A DNA stretch of 64,000 nucleotides from NCBI GenBank assembly GCA_959347315.1, contig OY365811.1, forward strand, positions 28,952,833 through 29,016,832, written 5' to 3'. Origin of the DNA: Bimastos eiseni (lineage: Eukaryota > Annelida > Clitellata > Crassiclitellata > Lumbricidae). This document shows positions 49,501-62,195 of this stretch, in pieces; position 1 is the first letter of the stretch; the number at the start of each line of letters is the position of its first letter. The position numbers and the translations under genes are program-made. Below the pieces are notes generated by a model. It did not search any database. It was not told the DNA's origin and worked only from the letters and a program-made list of their open reading frames with translations.

Positions 49501-50779
49501 AAATAATCAAAGCCACTATGACGACAGAGATCAATGATGGTAATAATAAAAACTGCTATTACGAGATTCTACCAATCTTAGAACGTAAAAAATTGAAATC
49601 TTAAAGTTTAACATAAAATTTCAGAGTTTTTGTACAACTACAAACGTTATTATTTTTCGAAATTGAAAAATGGTGCCGTGCCCGCCAGAAAAAACATTAA
49701 TTATACATGTTAAAACTCCCTTTACATCACATGACTTCTTTCACATCACATGACTCCTTTCACATCACGTTTAACTTCTCGTGATCACATTCAACTGTGT
49801 CTGGATCGACCAGCATAACATCGACAACTATATCCATTCATGAATGAGCGACACTGTTATGCTTGCATTAATACGCTACACTACTGAGTCTGATTGCCTT
49901 AACTTGTTTTTTACCGATGACGATTACACTGTGTTTCTAGATTTCTCGTCCAAGCTGCATGTCATACCTGGGACTAGGTCATACTGATGTTTTAATTTAA
50001 CATCCTTAGCAGTTTATAAGTTTGCAAAAATGTTAATAACGGTTGTAACAAATTAGACCAAGCATTAATTCTCGCACTTTGTTATTGTTCAAAGAATTTA
50101 TATTTTAGTTCTTAAGCAAAAAATCGCGATAGTGTGTTTGAGTTTCGTTATTAGGTCCTTGCGGCGTGTTTATCAGGAAAATTATAAGGCAGAGTAACGC
50201 GTGGTGTTTACCAGGGATGTTAAAATGCTAAGGTCACGTGTTACTATAATGTGCTGGTGCTAAGAAAAGTAAGTTAGTAACTTTATTGAACCGCTTGGAA
50301 ACGCACTGCGGGCACATCATAATAATATTATTATGAACGTTCAAAAAATGTACACTCTCAAAATAAGCATAACAAGCAAATACACAGTAATTAGACATCC
50401 TCAAAGTAGTTAGAGTAAGATAATGTACACTCATAACTTCAGTGAAGTGGTTTAAAATTTAAATCTGAACAAAATATTTACTTTGATCAGAAATGTTAAT
50501 TAGTAGCCTTAGGCATGTTACACTGTGTCATACAAATTATGAAACTGCTTTGTTGATTGAGAGCTGCAAGTTTCCAGATATGATTATCCTGGCTTAGGCG
50601 TATTTGAGTGATTTGAAACTCAGTCTAACACGGCTCACACAACTGTGACGCAAGGAAGCCTATTCAAGTGCTTAGTGGCAGTGAGGGATCTCATCAGATA
50701 GATTAATTTAAAATGAGTAGTGCTCCAGCTGAGTGAATATTTTGCTTTAATACTAGTTGCCATAATTTTATTACTTTAA

Positions 50780-50945
50780 GCGGGAGATGGTTGAATGGAA
50801 GCATGCTGGCACGAAGATCAGGAGGATGTGGGTTCAATATCTGCTAGCGGGTAGCTCCTTAAGGTTGACTCAGCCTTCCACTCCCTATGTTGACTGTAAA
50901 ATAACATTTGGGTGCCCTGTATGATGCCATAAAGTTAAATTAGAT
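50780..50945 (+). mobile_element. tRNA-like SINE, second type
   Basis: 'gcgggagatggttgaatggaagcatgctggcacgaagatcaggaggatgtgggttcaatatctgc' looks like a tRNA head: a degraded A box, then B-box-like GGTTCAATATC. The body differs from the SINE at 48.2 kb. Confidence 0.5.
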
Positions 50946-52223
50946 TCCTGTTAAGCTTGTCATCTCCTGATACATATCAAAACATGTAATCTCAATGTAT
51001 AATCATCAGTTAAAATTAATAGACAATTATTAATATTATAGTATGCTTATGCAAATCCTTCAATTATTCTTAGTTACTCAAGTTTGATGCTATGTATGTG
51101 AAATAAGTAAACAACATGTAACACATATGTTTAAAAAAATTTTGATATACATGAAATTTGTATAGCGGTTTTATCTAGGACTCATAATCGAAATAGTTCA
51201 TAAAATAACGTTATTTACATCAATCAACTCCAATTTCTGCTGAAATAAACTTAGGGTGCAGTTTTTGTTTTTGCAGTTTTTGTTGTTCTTACATGAAAAC
51301 AGTCAATCTAAATGTGTGAGATTCAATCAACTGGCATTCTGTCAACAAAGCCAAACCATCAGCCTCTGCAAAATGAATTTGTACGCCAAAGTTGTTTGTA
51401 TAGGTGAGACAGAGGGTGAAAACCCATCATTTGTCGTTTTTGACTTGTTTTATTAAATCATATTCTACAATGCATCTGCTTCAAAATACTTTTTACAGAA
51501 TCAAAACAACTTTTACCTAACTTAAGTTATACTCGTTAGATGCTTTCATTAGTATAATCTTAACAACTGAGAAAATCGAAGTCAAAGTTTCAGAATATTC
51601 ATGTCATCAAATATCTTAGCAACCATTACTTGATTACTCCGCAACTCTGCTGGACAATAAAGCGCTATATTCTGTATGAGATAAAGTAGGTGGCATCAAA
51701 ATCTGTTTGCTACTTTGCAAATTATGTCAGGACGGCGTATGAAATCTTGGTCGTTCACTATTGAAAACATGCATATTTTAGCAGTCCAAATTTAGACACC
51801 ATATGCAATAAAAGTCATTTTTCTCCAACTAAATATTTGAATTCAACATCTTTTATTTCAGATATTGAAAGAGGACATATTGTTTTGTAAAAATATACCA
51901 TAAAACAATTTTGTGTTTTTTGACCCCTCTCACCTATTTCAGCATCTCAATAACTAGGAGCCAACAAGCGGCGGGTTTTAACCCCCCCCCCCGCCTCACA
52001 TATGCAAAAACTGTTTTACACTATTATTTCTTGAAATGTAAGAAATTTTTTGGGTCAAACTGCTCTTTGAGAAAATTCTTTCTCATCATGTATCTGCACT
52101 GTCCAGTATTTTGAGTAAAGACATTAAATTGTCACTATCATTCACAAGTTATTGGAAATCATTTGCCAATAAGCAAATATTACATCTGCAAGTCAAAAGT
52201 TAGGTATTGGACATTCATGATAT

Positions 52224-55200
52224 CTAGGAACAAATTAATTGACTGCACAGTTCGGTTTCTGCTTCTGGAAAAACGAAATATCCAAGTGTCAGAGGTGGTA
52301 ATTTCACAAGTGAACCAGATGTGAGAATGACTGGATTCAGGTCTGGCATAGAATTCTCAGACGGCATAACCAGCCGCTTACCATTCAGTTTAATCCATCT
52401 GTCAACAGAAAGAATAGTCAAGTCAACATCCTTCAACAGTACTGTAGCATCACCTCTTTAATCCACCATAGCAACATTCATCTTCAGAACGATGGCAGCA
52501 GCACTTAGCCTATTATTCATATTAATAATTTTAGACATCAGATTCATTACACCAAAACTTATCACTGTGTAAATACCATAACATCTTCTGTTGACTGGCT
52601 TGTAAACTTGGCTCAACCATGCTCATGAATAGTAGTAACAAACAGCAGTATGTTGTCTTATGTAGTAACAAACAACAGCATGTTGTCTTATGTAGTAATA
52701 ACAACAGCAATTGAACATCGTGAAATTTGTAGAATTTAGATGTGAGATTATTACAGAGGCAAGGTGCAGTGTAGAACATGGATTGGCTAGTAGCTAGTAG
52801 CCACAGATCAAAGAGTGACTGGAAAGAACAAGAGAGAGGTAACAGGATCATTGGGTAGAACAGGATCGATGAAGAGTTCACAGTAGGTTGGGGTTATTTT
52901 AAAAAGTCATCAGTTAGTTGGTGAAAGACTTTTAAATGAAATACATTAACAGGATTTAACTCTAGTGCAGCGATTTTAAAGTCCGCCTATTTAAAATTAA
53001 GAGTCGATTCATTTTAGTGTAACTGGATGTGAATGTGTTCTAAACATACTTGGACAGAATGCCATCTGGACCATCGTCAGCCGTCAATAGATAGACATGA
53101 ATGACCTGCTTGGCTAAGGCTCCTGTAAACATCAGCATCTGTGTGAGATTGCGGTTAACATTGAGCGCAAAGACTGTAAGTGCACCAGACTTGTATTCAG
53201 ATCTAAAATTAAACAAATACATTTAAGTAAATTCCATTACTTAACGTAATCTAATATGAAAACGTCTATAGCATATGTAGCACTGGAGTAATCTCTCATC
53301 AGGAGATGCTCATCAGTAGATGGTCACCTCAAGTCGGACCTCTTTGTGGCTCCCAAAGCTAGGTATCAGCCGAGGACACTTTTTCCACCATGTACCGAAA
53401 ATCTGAGTATACGGATGTACCGTTTTCCGGATCCAGAGGTGGCAACAGAAATTCCATGCCCCAGCAAGAGCAGTCATAGGCCTCTAAACTTTCATTAAAC
53501 AGCAACTTTTCTGGATTTAGGTGCAACAAAATCGTATATAATACCCTCGTAACTTAATTGTGGTATGGCCCCCTCAAAATCGCTAGGCCTCTGTGCAATT
53601 GCCCTGCCCCTCAGAGGCAATTTTCGACTTTCCCCTATCCCAAAGACAGTATCTCATGAGTTTCGGCATGAATACCTTCGTTGTTCAGCAATACTGCATA
53701 TCTGAAAGGAATCTTGAGTCCTAGTCCAGTTCATCTAAGTTTGAAAATTTTGCCCAGTTTAATTTTCAGCTCAACAACAATCTAAAGCACGTCAGTAACA
53801 TGAATATCATGAATATTTTTATCTAACTACAAACCCAGTGATGTGGTCTCGAGACCGTGGTCTTGGTCTCGAGACGGTCTAGAGACCAGAAAACTGCGGT
53901 CTTGGTCTTGGTCTCGAATGCATCGGTCTTGGTCTTGGTCTCGGACCATGGGTCTTGGTCTCGGATGCGTCGGTCTAGGTCTTGGGCTTAAGGGAACGGT
54001 CTTGGGATTGGTCTCCGTCTTAGGTCAGCATTCTTGGTCATATGCTGTATCAGAGCAATTTCTTTGATATTTGTCGGTTACTTTCGATTAGAGACACCAG
54101 TTTCTGTATACATTTTACTGTGGGCAAAAAATGCATTTGCAACGGAACCAGCCATTTCAAAGTTTGCATTCACAAATTTCAAAGTTCTGGAACAATCTAA
54201 TAATTATGTGGTCGGCCATGTGTAGTCACTATTCAATTCCGAGTACAAGTAGGCCTACATAATTCAAATGGAACGTTAATCTACTTGTTCAGATGGTTTA
54301 AAATATTTACCTATCGTATGCTGTAAGTAATTTAAAGTGTGATATTCTCAGGCCGATGCCAAGGGCCGAACCAGCAAAAGTTCAGACTGGCCGGTAAAAC
54401 TGATTCTGGACCATTATTAAGATTAGTATTCTTCAGCAATAAAACTATTGTCTTAAGCATGGCATTCCGTTTTAGTGTCTTAATAAATTGAATTGTTTAT
54501 AAAAAAGAGCATCGGTCTTGGTCTTGGTCTCGGACCCTCAGTCTGGTCTTGGACCACCCGGTCTTGGTCTTGGACCTCTCGGTCTTGGTCTTGAGGTTTT
54601 GGTCTTGTGCCCAACACTGTACAAAACTGATATAATGCCTTCCACAGTTTTAGACTACTTTTAAATTAGCTTTCTTTAGGATAAATATATCCTGTTGAGG
54701 TTCTACTTTTTATCACAACATAAATTTCCTGCAAACAATAACCTCATTCCTAAACTTTCTCGCTGACGACACACCACAAAAGGTTTTTCCATACAACTCA
54801 TGAATAGAAAATTTATAAGATGCACGACTCACCTCTCTGCATTTGTGCAGTGTGCATAGACTCTGGTTGCATTAACTGCGCCAGATGCAGTCACTGTTAC
54901 ATCGAACACCAAACGACCAACTAATTGCTTATGCAACCAGGAAATCCAGTAATCCTTTAATAAAAGCAACAAAGCATAATTATTATTATTATTATTATTA
55001 TTGTTACAGAAATTTGATGACGCCCTTCTTCCTTGTAATATAATAATGTAATACAATGACAGAATGCATGCACCAAACACCCTCCCACATAAAAACATAT
55101 TTCCTTATACAAGACCAGAGACACAACACAGAGTGTAATAATATTACTCGACTTCTGAAAGAGACCTCATAATGACACAACCTTGTTACAATACAAAAAG

Positions 55201-58200
55201 ACAACCCAAAGAAATGTTTTATGGAAATTACAGTATACAGGGTACTACACAGAATCCATGCAACAGCATACAATTCAGTAAGACTACCAAATCGCAAACA
55301 GTAATATTGATGCACGAAACTTTAAAATGAATCTTACAAAACAATACTGGAAAAACTCACTGGATTGGGGTTCATGTCCAAGTCCAGCAATGCGTAATTG
55401 CCACCATAAAACGTTTGTCGCATCACAACTTTTATTCCCATTGCAGCCGAGATACCTAACTTCTCCATCCACCTGCCAAACAAAACAGGATTCAGGGCCT
55501 ACGTCAATTATATCCTCATCAGACACAACATGCCTGCAATTTAATTAAATTAATTTAACTAATTTAGCATCTCCTCACCTGACACTTGTAGCATTATCAT
55601 CTTGTGTGTATGCTCTGGTATGTGCGATGTATGTATGTGTTTATGTATGTTATGCAGGATGCATATGTACACGTGAATACAAGTGTATTTGTGTATATAA
55701 TATGAAAAACAAAATGTTGCATGGGTTAAAGTCAGCATTGCTCTGGTCTAATAAGTCCAAATTTATCTCGGACAGTTACCGGGTATCTAGTTTCCTACCA
55801 GCTTACCAGTAGTCTAAAGGCTTGGAATGAATGCACCCCAATCGGGACCACCCAAAGACATGTGGGGCTAATTTAACCCATTAGAAGAAGCATCGACAGA
55901 AGTCAAATAAAAGCCTCCTGATTGGAACAGTTAACACAAAATATATTAAACTTCACAAATCAATCGTGTTCACAGAATAATTTATTTAAGAGAAACTAAC
56001 AAGAATCCTGCGGCGAATCTGTCTGATATGTTAGCTGTTCCAGAATTGTAAGCACTGCTTGTTTCGCCAAGCCACAACGAAGCGTTCGGAAATCGAGTCT
56101 TTGCGACGGTCTTTCTTGCAACGCTTATCATCATTGCCAAGTTGGAGAAATACAATGGATTTGTGTACTCCTCAACTGTGGCATTGTCACCTCGAAAATA
56201 ATAACTGAAAGTGAGGAAAAAAAATTGATATTGTATAAATGTTTAAAAATTATGTTGTAGCTCCTACACTGCCTCCTTCCCTCCCTCTCTGACTCTCTTT
56301 CTCTGTCTGCCTGTCTCTCAAAACAAGGAAAACAAGATTGATTGAAAAAAATCGCATTTCTTACCAACAATGTCCTTCAAGCCACCGAACCCTCTCACAT
56401 TTGCCAGCTTTTTACCATCCAGGTATATACTTGCTCATCATATCTTTCTCTACTCCTGGACTCCAGTCTTCTCCTCTCTGCAATATTTATTGCTTCTTAG
56501 TCTATGCTGCACCAACTCTTTGGAACGAACTCCCAAAATATCTCCACTATATGCTCATCCTCCAATATCATTGCTAATTTAACCTCTTCTTTGCATGCTC
56601 TCTCCTCTGCTGCTTTCCACACACTACTCAACACAAAGCATCATATCCTGCCTCTCTGCTACCAAATGAACGCTGTGCAAAAGTTGGCTTTCATAACATG
56701 ATTTTGTGTGGTGTTGAGAAATTTCATGGATTTACTTTACATTATATTACACATCCAAGCCTAGTAGCTTGACATATCTTTTGCTCTTGTGTCAAGTCAG
56801 TGGGATCTGACAAAACGTCTGAACCAGCTGAACATACATATCACCTATATATCAATAATGGGACATGCCAAACCAAAGCACCCATTGCAGGCATACCTAT
56901 CACCCTTCATCATTAATTGCACAGCCTAAACTATCCATTCAGCAGACAATTTTAACAAAGTATCACTCACTGATGAAATGTCAACCCCTTGAGGAAGCCA
57001 CCAGTTGAGTTGACAACCCTAAATATAAATAAACACTTCTAAAAATCAAACTCAAAGATGGGTCAACTGCCAGTAATGTATAACAAAACAAAATTGGGTT
57101 TACAACAACAAAGGCAAACGATATTATCAGGAAAAATTATTATCAACCAAATAAAGCATTCATGATCAGAATGATCAGCATGACTGATTTAACTTCAGGG
57201 TAAAAGAGCAGGTTTGAACCACTGTTCCTAAATTTATTCTATTCAGTCAAGAATCGTGCATGAATCAGAATGACAACCTAGAAACTGTTCCATATAAGAA
57301 AGCAGTGCAAATCTGTAACTGTGTTGCTTTTAATCTTATCTTAAATAGCCTTATCATAATAAAAGTCGTTAATTGTGGCAATAATCAGGGTTGTATCTTC
57401 AAGAAAAAAGACCGAAAGGCTTTCTATGACAAGAACATTTGGCAAGAGCCCCCAACTTTACTTCTTAAGGACTTTGTCAAAAAAGAACAGGAAACACTAT
57501 TAGATAAAGCACTGTTCAAAGCCGCCATCAGCAGCATCAGTTAAAGTTTCAAACAAGATTAGGTATAGATTAGATAAAACCATCCTTACTCTTGAAAGAT
57601 TTGGTTACCCAGCGTAGATGATGGTCGGCCAACATCCGCACCAATAATGGCGCTGTTGCGACAGTTGTCGTACTTACTGAGAAGCGACTTTAAAATCCAG
57701 AAGTCGTTACTAATTTGATCTGGTTTAAGCAGAGTCTGGTTCCGTTGGTCACCATACCAGTCCGGTTCTAGAGAAACAATAAGAAATCCAAACCAACAAA
57801 AGAGTAAGTCTTTGAAAGCACACATGGGAAACTTAATAAATATCTGGTCACATAATATCACATCACAGTCATCATCAGGATCAATATAAACAATTGTCAC
57901 TACTGTCACCAACAATAACCCATATCTAACCAAATTATCCTAACTGGTACATCAGTTGGAAAAACAGTAAAATTGATTGCCGCACAAAGAGTCGAATGCA
58001 ACAGTCTATAAGTATACCGTTACATTACAGGAGCATGGTCTAAATATGTGGAGAAATTCGAGTTGCTGTGTGGAGGTACAGCACCTGCATATTTCCATGA
58101 GTACTAAAGTAAAGATCACTAACTAAGCTGACTTGAGGTTGGAACACTTGTCTATGCAAGAGCAGTGTTGATAACAGAGTCAAGTGCCAGTAGAATGATC

Positions 58201-60923
58201 TTTGAAGGAACTTTACTCTGCAATAGGAAATCGGTGACGCATCTTCCTCATAATGCGATAATGTATAAGCCAATGTCTTTGCCAATATTTTTGCATGTTA
58301 GCTACATCACAATCAGAGAACAAAACTGGCTTCAATATCATTTCAGCAAAACCTATGAAATTAGGAGCTCACACACCATTGCCCAATTCCCAGTCGATGT
58401 TTTCACAGAACTTCATTTCAGAGGAGAATTTCAGGAGCTCAATGGCATTCGAAGGATCCCACTGTGGACCAAATCGTAGCTGAAGGTTCAGATCAAACAC
58501 TAGTCGAGTTCTAGTGGAACGTGTCAACTGAAGCAAATTAACTACATCCTTTTCTGATCAGATTCAAAACAAACAAATTAAAAATTCAATGCAGCATCAG
58601 TAATACCATCATTTTATTAACTTTTGTAACATTAAGTTAACGGTATATTTTTCATTTATCAAATAAGAACTTTCATTTTTAGCAACTTTAATAAGAAAAT
58701 TTAAATGTCATTACAAACACAGCTCTTCACAGATAAAAAAGACAAAAACACTAACAGCTTTACTTGTGTGTTTAGACTTAAATTAGCAAAGCATCAATTA
58801 ACTGGTAATATCTTACGTTTAGCACTGATAATTTAATGTGATGTAATGCAATAAGATGTAATGTAATGAACACTTTGTACATATATATGTAGATACAATG
58901 AAAATTTAATAAAAATTACAGCACCTGGTAAAATCATTTTTTGTAACTTTTAAAACATAAATTGTCAAATGTCATCAGATTAAGCAAGCACAAAAAAGTA
59001 AAAGGCTATTGTGTGTTTAGGACTGAAATACACAATTTTTTTAACTTAACCGATATTATCTATGTGGAATTATGCGGTAATTTGATGTGATGTAATGAAT
59101 AATTTGTAAATGCATTGTATCTGGGCAAATGGTATATTCTAACATGATATGGGCATCAACCTACGAATCGAGACTACATAGATTGGTAATTTTACAGAAA
59201 CACGCCACTCAAATTGTTGCAGGTGCCCCAGCAAGCTCGCCAACTAGCCAAATTTACTTTGATTTGGGACTGTTAAGAATTGAACAGATAAAGATATTTC
59301 AAATTGGGGAATTCTTCTTCCGCGATGAGCATGGCCTGCTTCCAAAAGTTTATGGGGATTTCTTTAAAATGAGTAAGGACATACACACTTACTACACCAG
59401 AAATGCAAAGGCATATCGCTCGGTTGCCGTTCATTCTAATACTCATCGATTCACTATCAAGTCTACTGGGACCCTTATATGGAACAAAATTCCTCCACAA
59501 ATTAAGCAATGTCATGGCCTACACGAATTCAAAAAAAAGGCTGCGCGCCCACAAAGTGAATGGAAATAAGTAACTAGCTCTGTGTGTATATGGACCTATA
59601 TTATTATGTTAGTATTGTGCTTTGTTAACATGTGAACCTATGTTCTTCATTTAGCATTATTGTGTTATTATTATGTTTTCATGTTGTTAGTTAAGATAAA
59701 ATAATAATCAATTAAGTTGTAATTGGATTAATCGTATGATTAAGTGAAACTGTTCATCATATTTTGAAATATGTTAATCGACTGTCACTCATGTATATTT
59801 ATTAAGTACTTTAGGTGACCCTAGTTAGCGGGATCTAGATCCCTTCAGGGCTCCCAATTGTTACCGATGTTTATGGAATCTTGTAAAACTATCTTGCTGC
59901 TGTAAAAATCTGGTTGGTTTCAATAAAATTTATTGATTATTGATTGATATCGAAATGAGGACAATGACTATGCATTGATATATGCATATCAAATCATATA
60001 TCGCATACGCAAGCATGAATGATAAATTTAAAATATTTTCGGTTCTATCCCGCTAACACTGCAACTTCACAATGAAAATAGATATAGTCAGCTGCTGAAT
60101 GAAGAGACTGAAGGCTCATCTCACTTGTCATGACGTTAGCCTTTGGCTTCAGTTGCAGAGAACCAATCACACTCAGTGGTCGATCGAAGAACAGCCAATC
60201 AGAACTTGAGCCTCCAACACGAAGCAAAGCCGGGGACAAGGACTTCATCAGGGTCTGTACCTTTGGTGATCTGAACCATTTATAAGCAGTCAATTGAACT
60301 ACTTATTCAGCGGCCAAGACAGAGATAACAATGATAATAAATCAATAGTCAATACATGTTGATAGGTCGGTCCGTCGGTCAAAATGCCTGCTGCTGCTGC
60401 ATAGTGTATTTTTTGTGTAGCCTGCCTGCCTGCAATATTTGTATGGTTCATTAAGGCACTAGTACCTGGTTAATGGTTATCCAAGGACATAAATGAGTTA
60501 ACTTCAGGATAAACTGTAAACACCTACTTGCATATATGAAACGTCTTCATACATGCACAGGAAGCCTCGAGGATGAGATCTGTAGTGTATTTTTTGGATT
60601 ATCACAATCACCAAAAGATTGTTATTTCCCTGGAACAGTTTGCATATGACCTCACAATTATTAAATGAAAGTCTTCGACAGAATAACTTGTGAGGAACGG
60701 TTTTCTTTACTTACGTGAAATTAAATTTATACCAGTGAACGTTTGGTTGGAAAACACTTGAATCAATAGTAAAACTGAGAAAGTCATCCTCAATACAGTT
60801 GATGCTCTGACTTGTATTGATAGTCACTACAGCTATTTTAGTGTCACCGCTTCCAAGAAGACAGACAACTTGGCTTGTTGCATAGCTTATGATAAGCCAT
60901 TGTTTCAAGACATCTATTAACAT
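52224..60923 (-). CDS. HPSE: heparanase-like GH79 glycosidase, copy B (10 exons)
   Basis: Tandem paralogue of copy A. Coding exons in transcript order: 60923-60715, 60270-60125, 58553-58377, 57767-57590, 57018-56971, 56204-56001, 55472-55361, 54954-54833, 53202-53050, 52398-52224. All junctions keep frame: 507 aa. Exons 2-7 and 9 have exactly the lengths of copy A (146, 177, 178, 48, 204, 112, 153). Acid/base Glu178 lies in WELGNEPD, again with its codon split by an intron; nucleophile Glu300 lies in LWLGETSSAY, which matches human heparanase more closely than copy A does. The C-terminus is four residues longer (CSQLICS). Exon 1 begins after an acceptor at 60935, so an untranslated or coding exon lies upstream. 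The chosen ATG gives a hydrophobic signal-like start (LKQWLIISYATSQVVCLLG) without the acidic extension of copy A. The start is the least certain part. Confidence 0.92.
53836..54619. mobile_element. hAT-like non-autonomous element with GGTCTTGGTCTC array
   Basis: Termini are CAGTGATG… and …CAACACTG, an inverted CAGTGWTG. They are flanked by an 8-bp near-duplication, TACAAACC (53828-53835) and TACAAAAC (54620-54627). The 8-bp target site and CAG-type ends are hAT features. Both ends are filled with direct repeats of GGTCTTGGTCTCGGA-type units (53850-54035 and 54510-54605). The middle is AT-rich without a transposase. Heparanase B intron 8. Confidence 0.85.
54975..55003. repeat. (ATT)n microsatellite
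   Basis: About nine ATT units in heparanase B intron 7. Confidence 0.9.
56370..56700 (+). mobile_element. LINE 3' end, heparanase B intron 5
   Basis: Frames read YAAPTLWNELPKYL, the AP.lWN.LP block near the C-terminus of CR1/L2 reverse transcriptases, flanked by degraded ORF. Confidence 0.7.
59129..59945 (+). mobile_element. LINE 3' end with intact C-terminal ORF, heparanase B intron 2
   Basis: An uninterrupted 146-codon frame (59129-59569) reads NMIWASTYESRLHRLVILQK, …HATQIVAGAP and LIWNKIPPQIKQC. This is the C-terminal RT domain of a CR1-like LINE. A 3' UTR with 'ttcagggctcccaattgttaccgatg' and a (ATTG)-type tail follow to about 59945. It is the least decayed LINE in the window and a different family from the 'ctatataaat'-tailed elements. 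Confidence 0.85.
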
Positions 60924-61399
60924 TCTGGCATTGATCTGAAAAAAAATAAGCAACAATAAACAATCATTTAGAGTTAATCATAGTAGTACTATTATTAAAA
61001 ACCAGATTTATTAATATCATTATTCTATTACTATCATTATTATTGCTATTGTTAATTCGCCACTGTGACTGGCATTGCTATACTCATATCAACATGTTAA
61101 ATTCAATTTGCTGTGAAACATGTAGCAATTGAAGAATATAATTAAGAAAATGTAATGAAGTGATGTACTTTAATAACCACATACATGAACTTGCAGCCAA
61201 TTTAAAAGGAATACCTAATCTAGATCCCATTGCTATCTTGCTAAAAGTTCTTTAACAGATTACATTTACATAATTCTTCATACATCTTATTTAGTTTTAG
61301 GTACAAGAAATGTAATTTAGCTTTATTAGTCAAGAAAATGCGAGTGAAAGTTTCTGTGACAGCTTGCAGGCCATACTCTCCCTAGGAACAATCTGCCAA

Positions 61400-61515
61400 C
61401 CTTCTACCATATCCTTAAGTTTTTTTTGTTTGGTCGCACCCTGTATGAGATATCCTCTGAGTAGGCATCTTGAAGGGGCGCTATATAAATTTTTGGAATG
61501 AATGAATGAATGGAC
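61400..61515 (+). mobile_element. LINE 3' tail
   Basis: 'tcctctgagtaggcatcttgaaggggcgctatataaat' followed by (GAATGAAT)n. The ORF part is too decayed to read. Confidence 0.7.
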
Positions 61516-62099
61516 ACACTCACCATATTCTTTCCTACAGAGCTGTTTCTCATCTAAACCATAGACTTAATTAGAATAATAGGCTTTTGAATATCAAATA
61601 AATCCTGCCTGACTATTTCAGCAGTCTATCTTCTTGTCAATCTTGGTTGTGACTATTTGGAAATGCCAAGTTCGACAACCCAGTGCATAATTCAAAGCCA
61701 TGGGCCCACTGAAATCTGACTGTTCGACCTTATTTCTACGTTAGCTTGTAACGTCCCCAGTTCGTAGGGACATCACATACACCGGCTAGGTTCTTGCTAT
61801 ATGCATTCATTAAAACCTTTTCTAATTTCTCTTGTTACTGTTCTACCATATTTGGTGAGTAAAACTTTCCGCCACGGAAGTAATTTTTCTGTGCGTTTTA
61901 GGCCGAACTTTCGGCCGCTGAAGCTCCACGCTAACGATAAACGTGTCTTGGCAGCAGAGCTCATAATTATAGTTACGAGGTTTAGTCCTACATTGATTGA
62001 CAATTGGACAGAATATCTGACTCGAAGCAAAGCTCGTAAATAAGCTGGTGTGTAGACAAGGCAGTGTACATACGCACAAACTCGATTGATGAACAGAAA

Positions 62100-62195
62100 T
62101 AAACCTAAATGGAAGCTGGATTGACGAAATTATTATGCCAAATGGAAGCGGGATTAACGAAACTATCATGCTTAAGTAGAAGCTGGTTAGATGCT
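62100..62195. repeat. inverted minisatellite units (partner of 49.2 kb array)
   Basis: Three units such as AAATGGAAGCTGGATTGACG are the reverse complement of the 49213-49500 unit. They lie about 1.2 kb upstream of heparanase B exon 1. Confidence 0.75.

Larger units (their letters stand above)
48820..52223. other. intergenic region between the two heparanase genes
   Basis: Holds the copy A promoter, a minisatellite (49213-49500), a tRNA-like SINE (50780-50945) and a poly-C tract near 51981. A minus-strand AATAAA lies at 51852-51857, about 370 bases past the copy B stop. I see no further gene. Confidence 0.6.

Noticed and set aside
53843..54067. Trp/Ser/Arg-rich 74-codon frame
   Set aside because: Translation of the GGTCTTGGTCTC repeats of the hAT-like element.
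55606..55812. Cys/Tyr/Val-rich 68-codon frame
   Set aside because: Derived from degenerate TATG repeats in a heparanase B intron.
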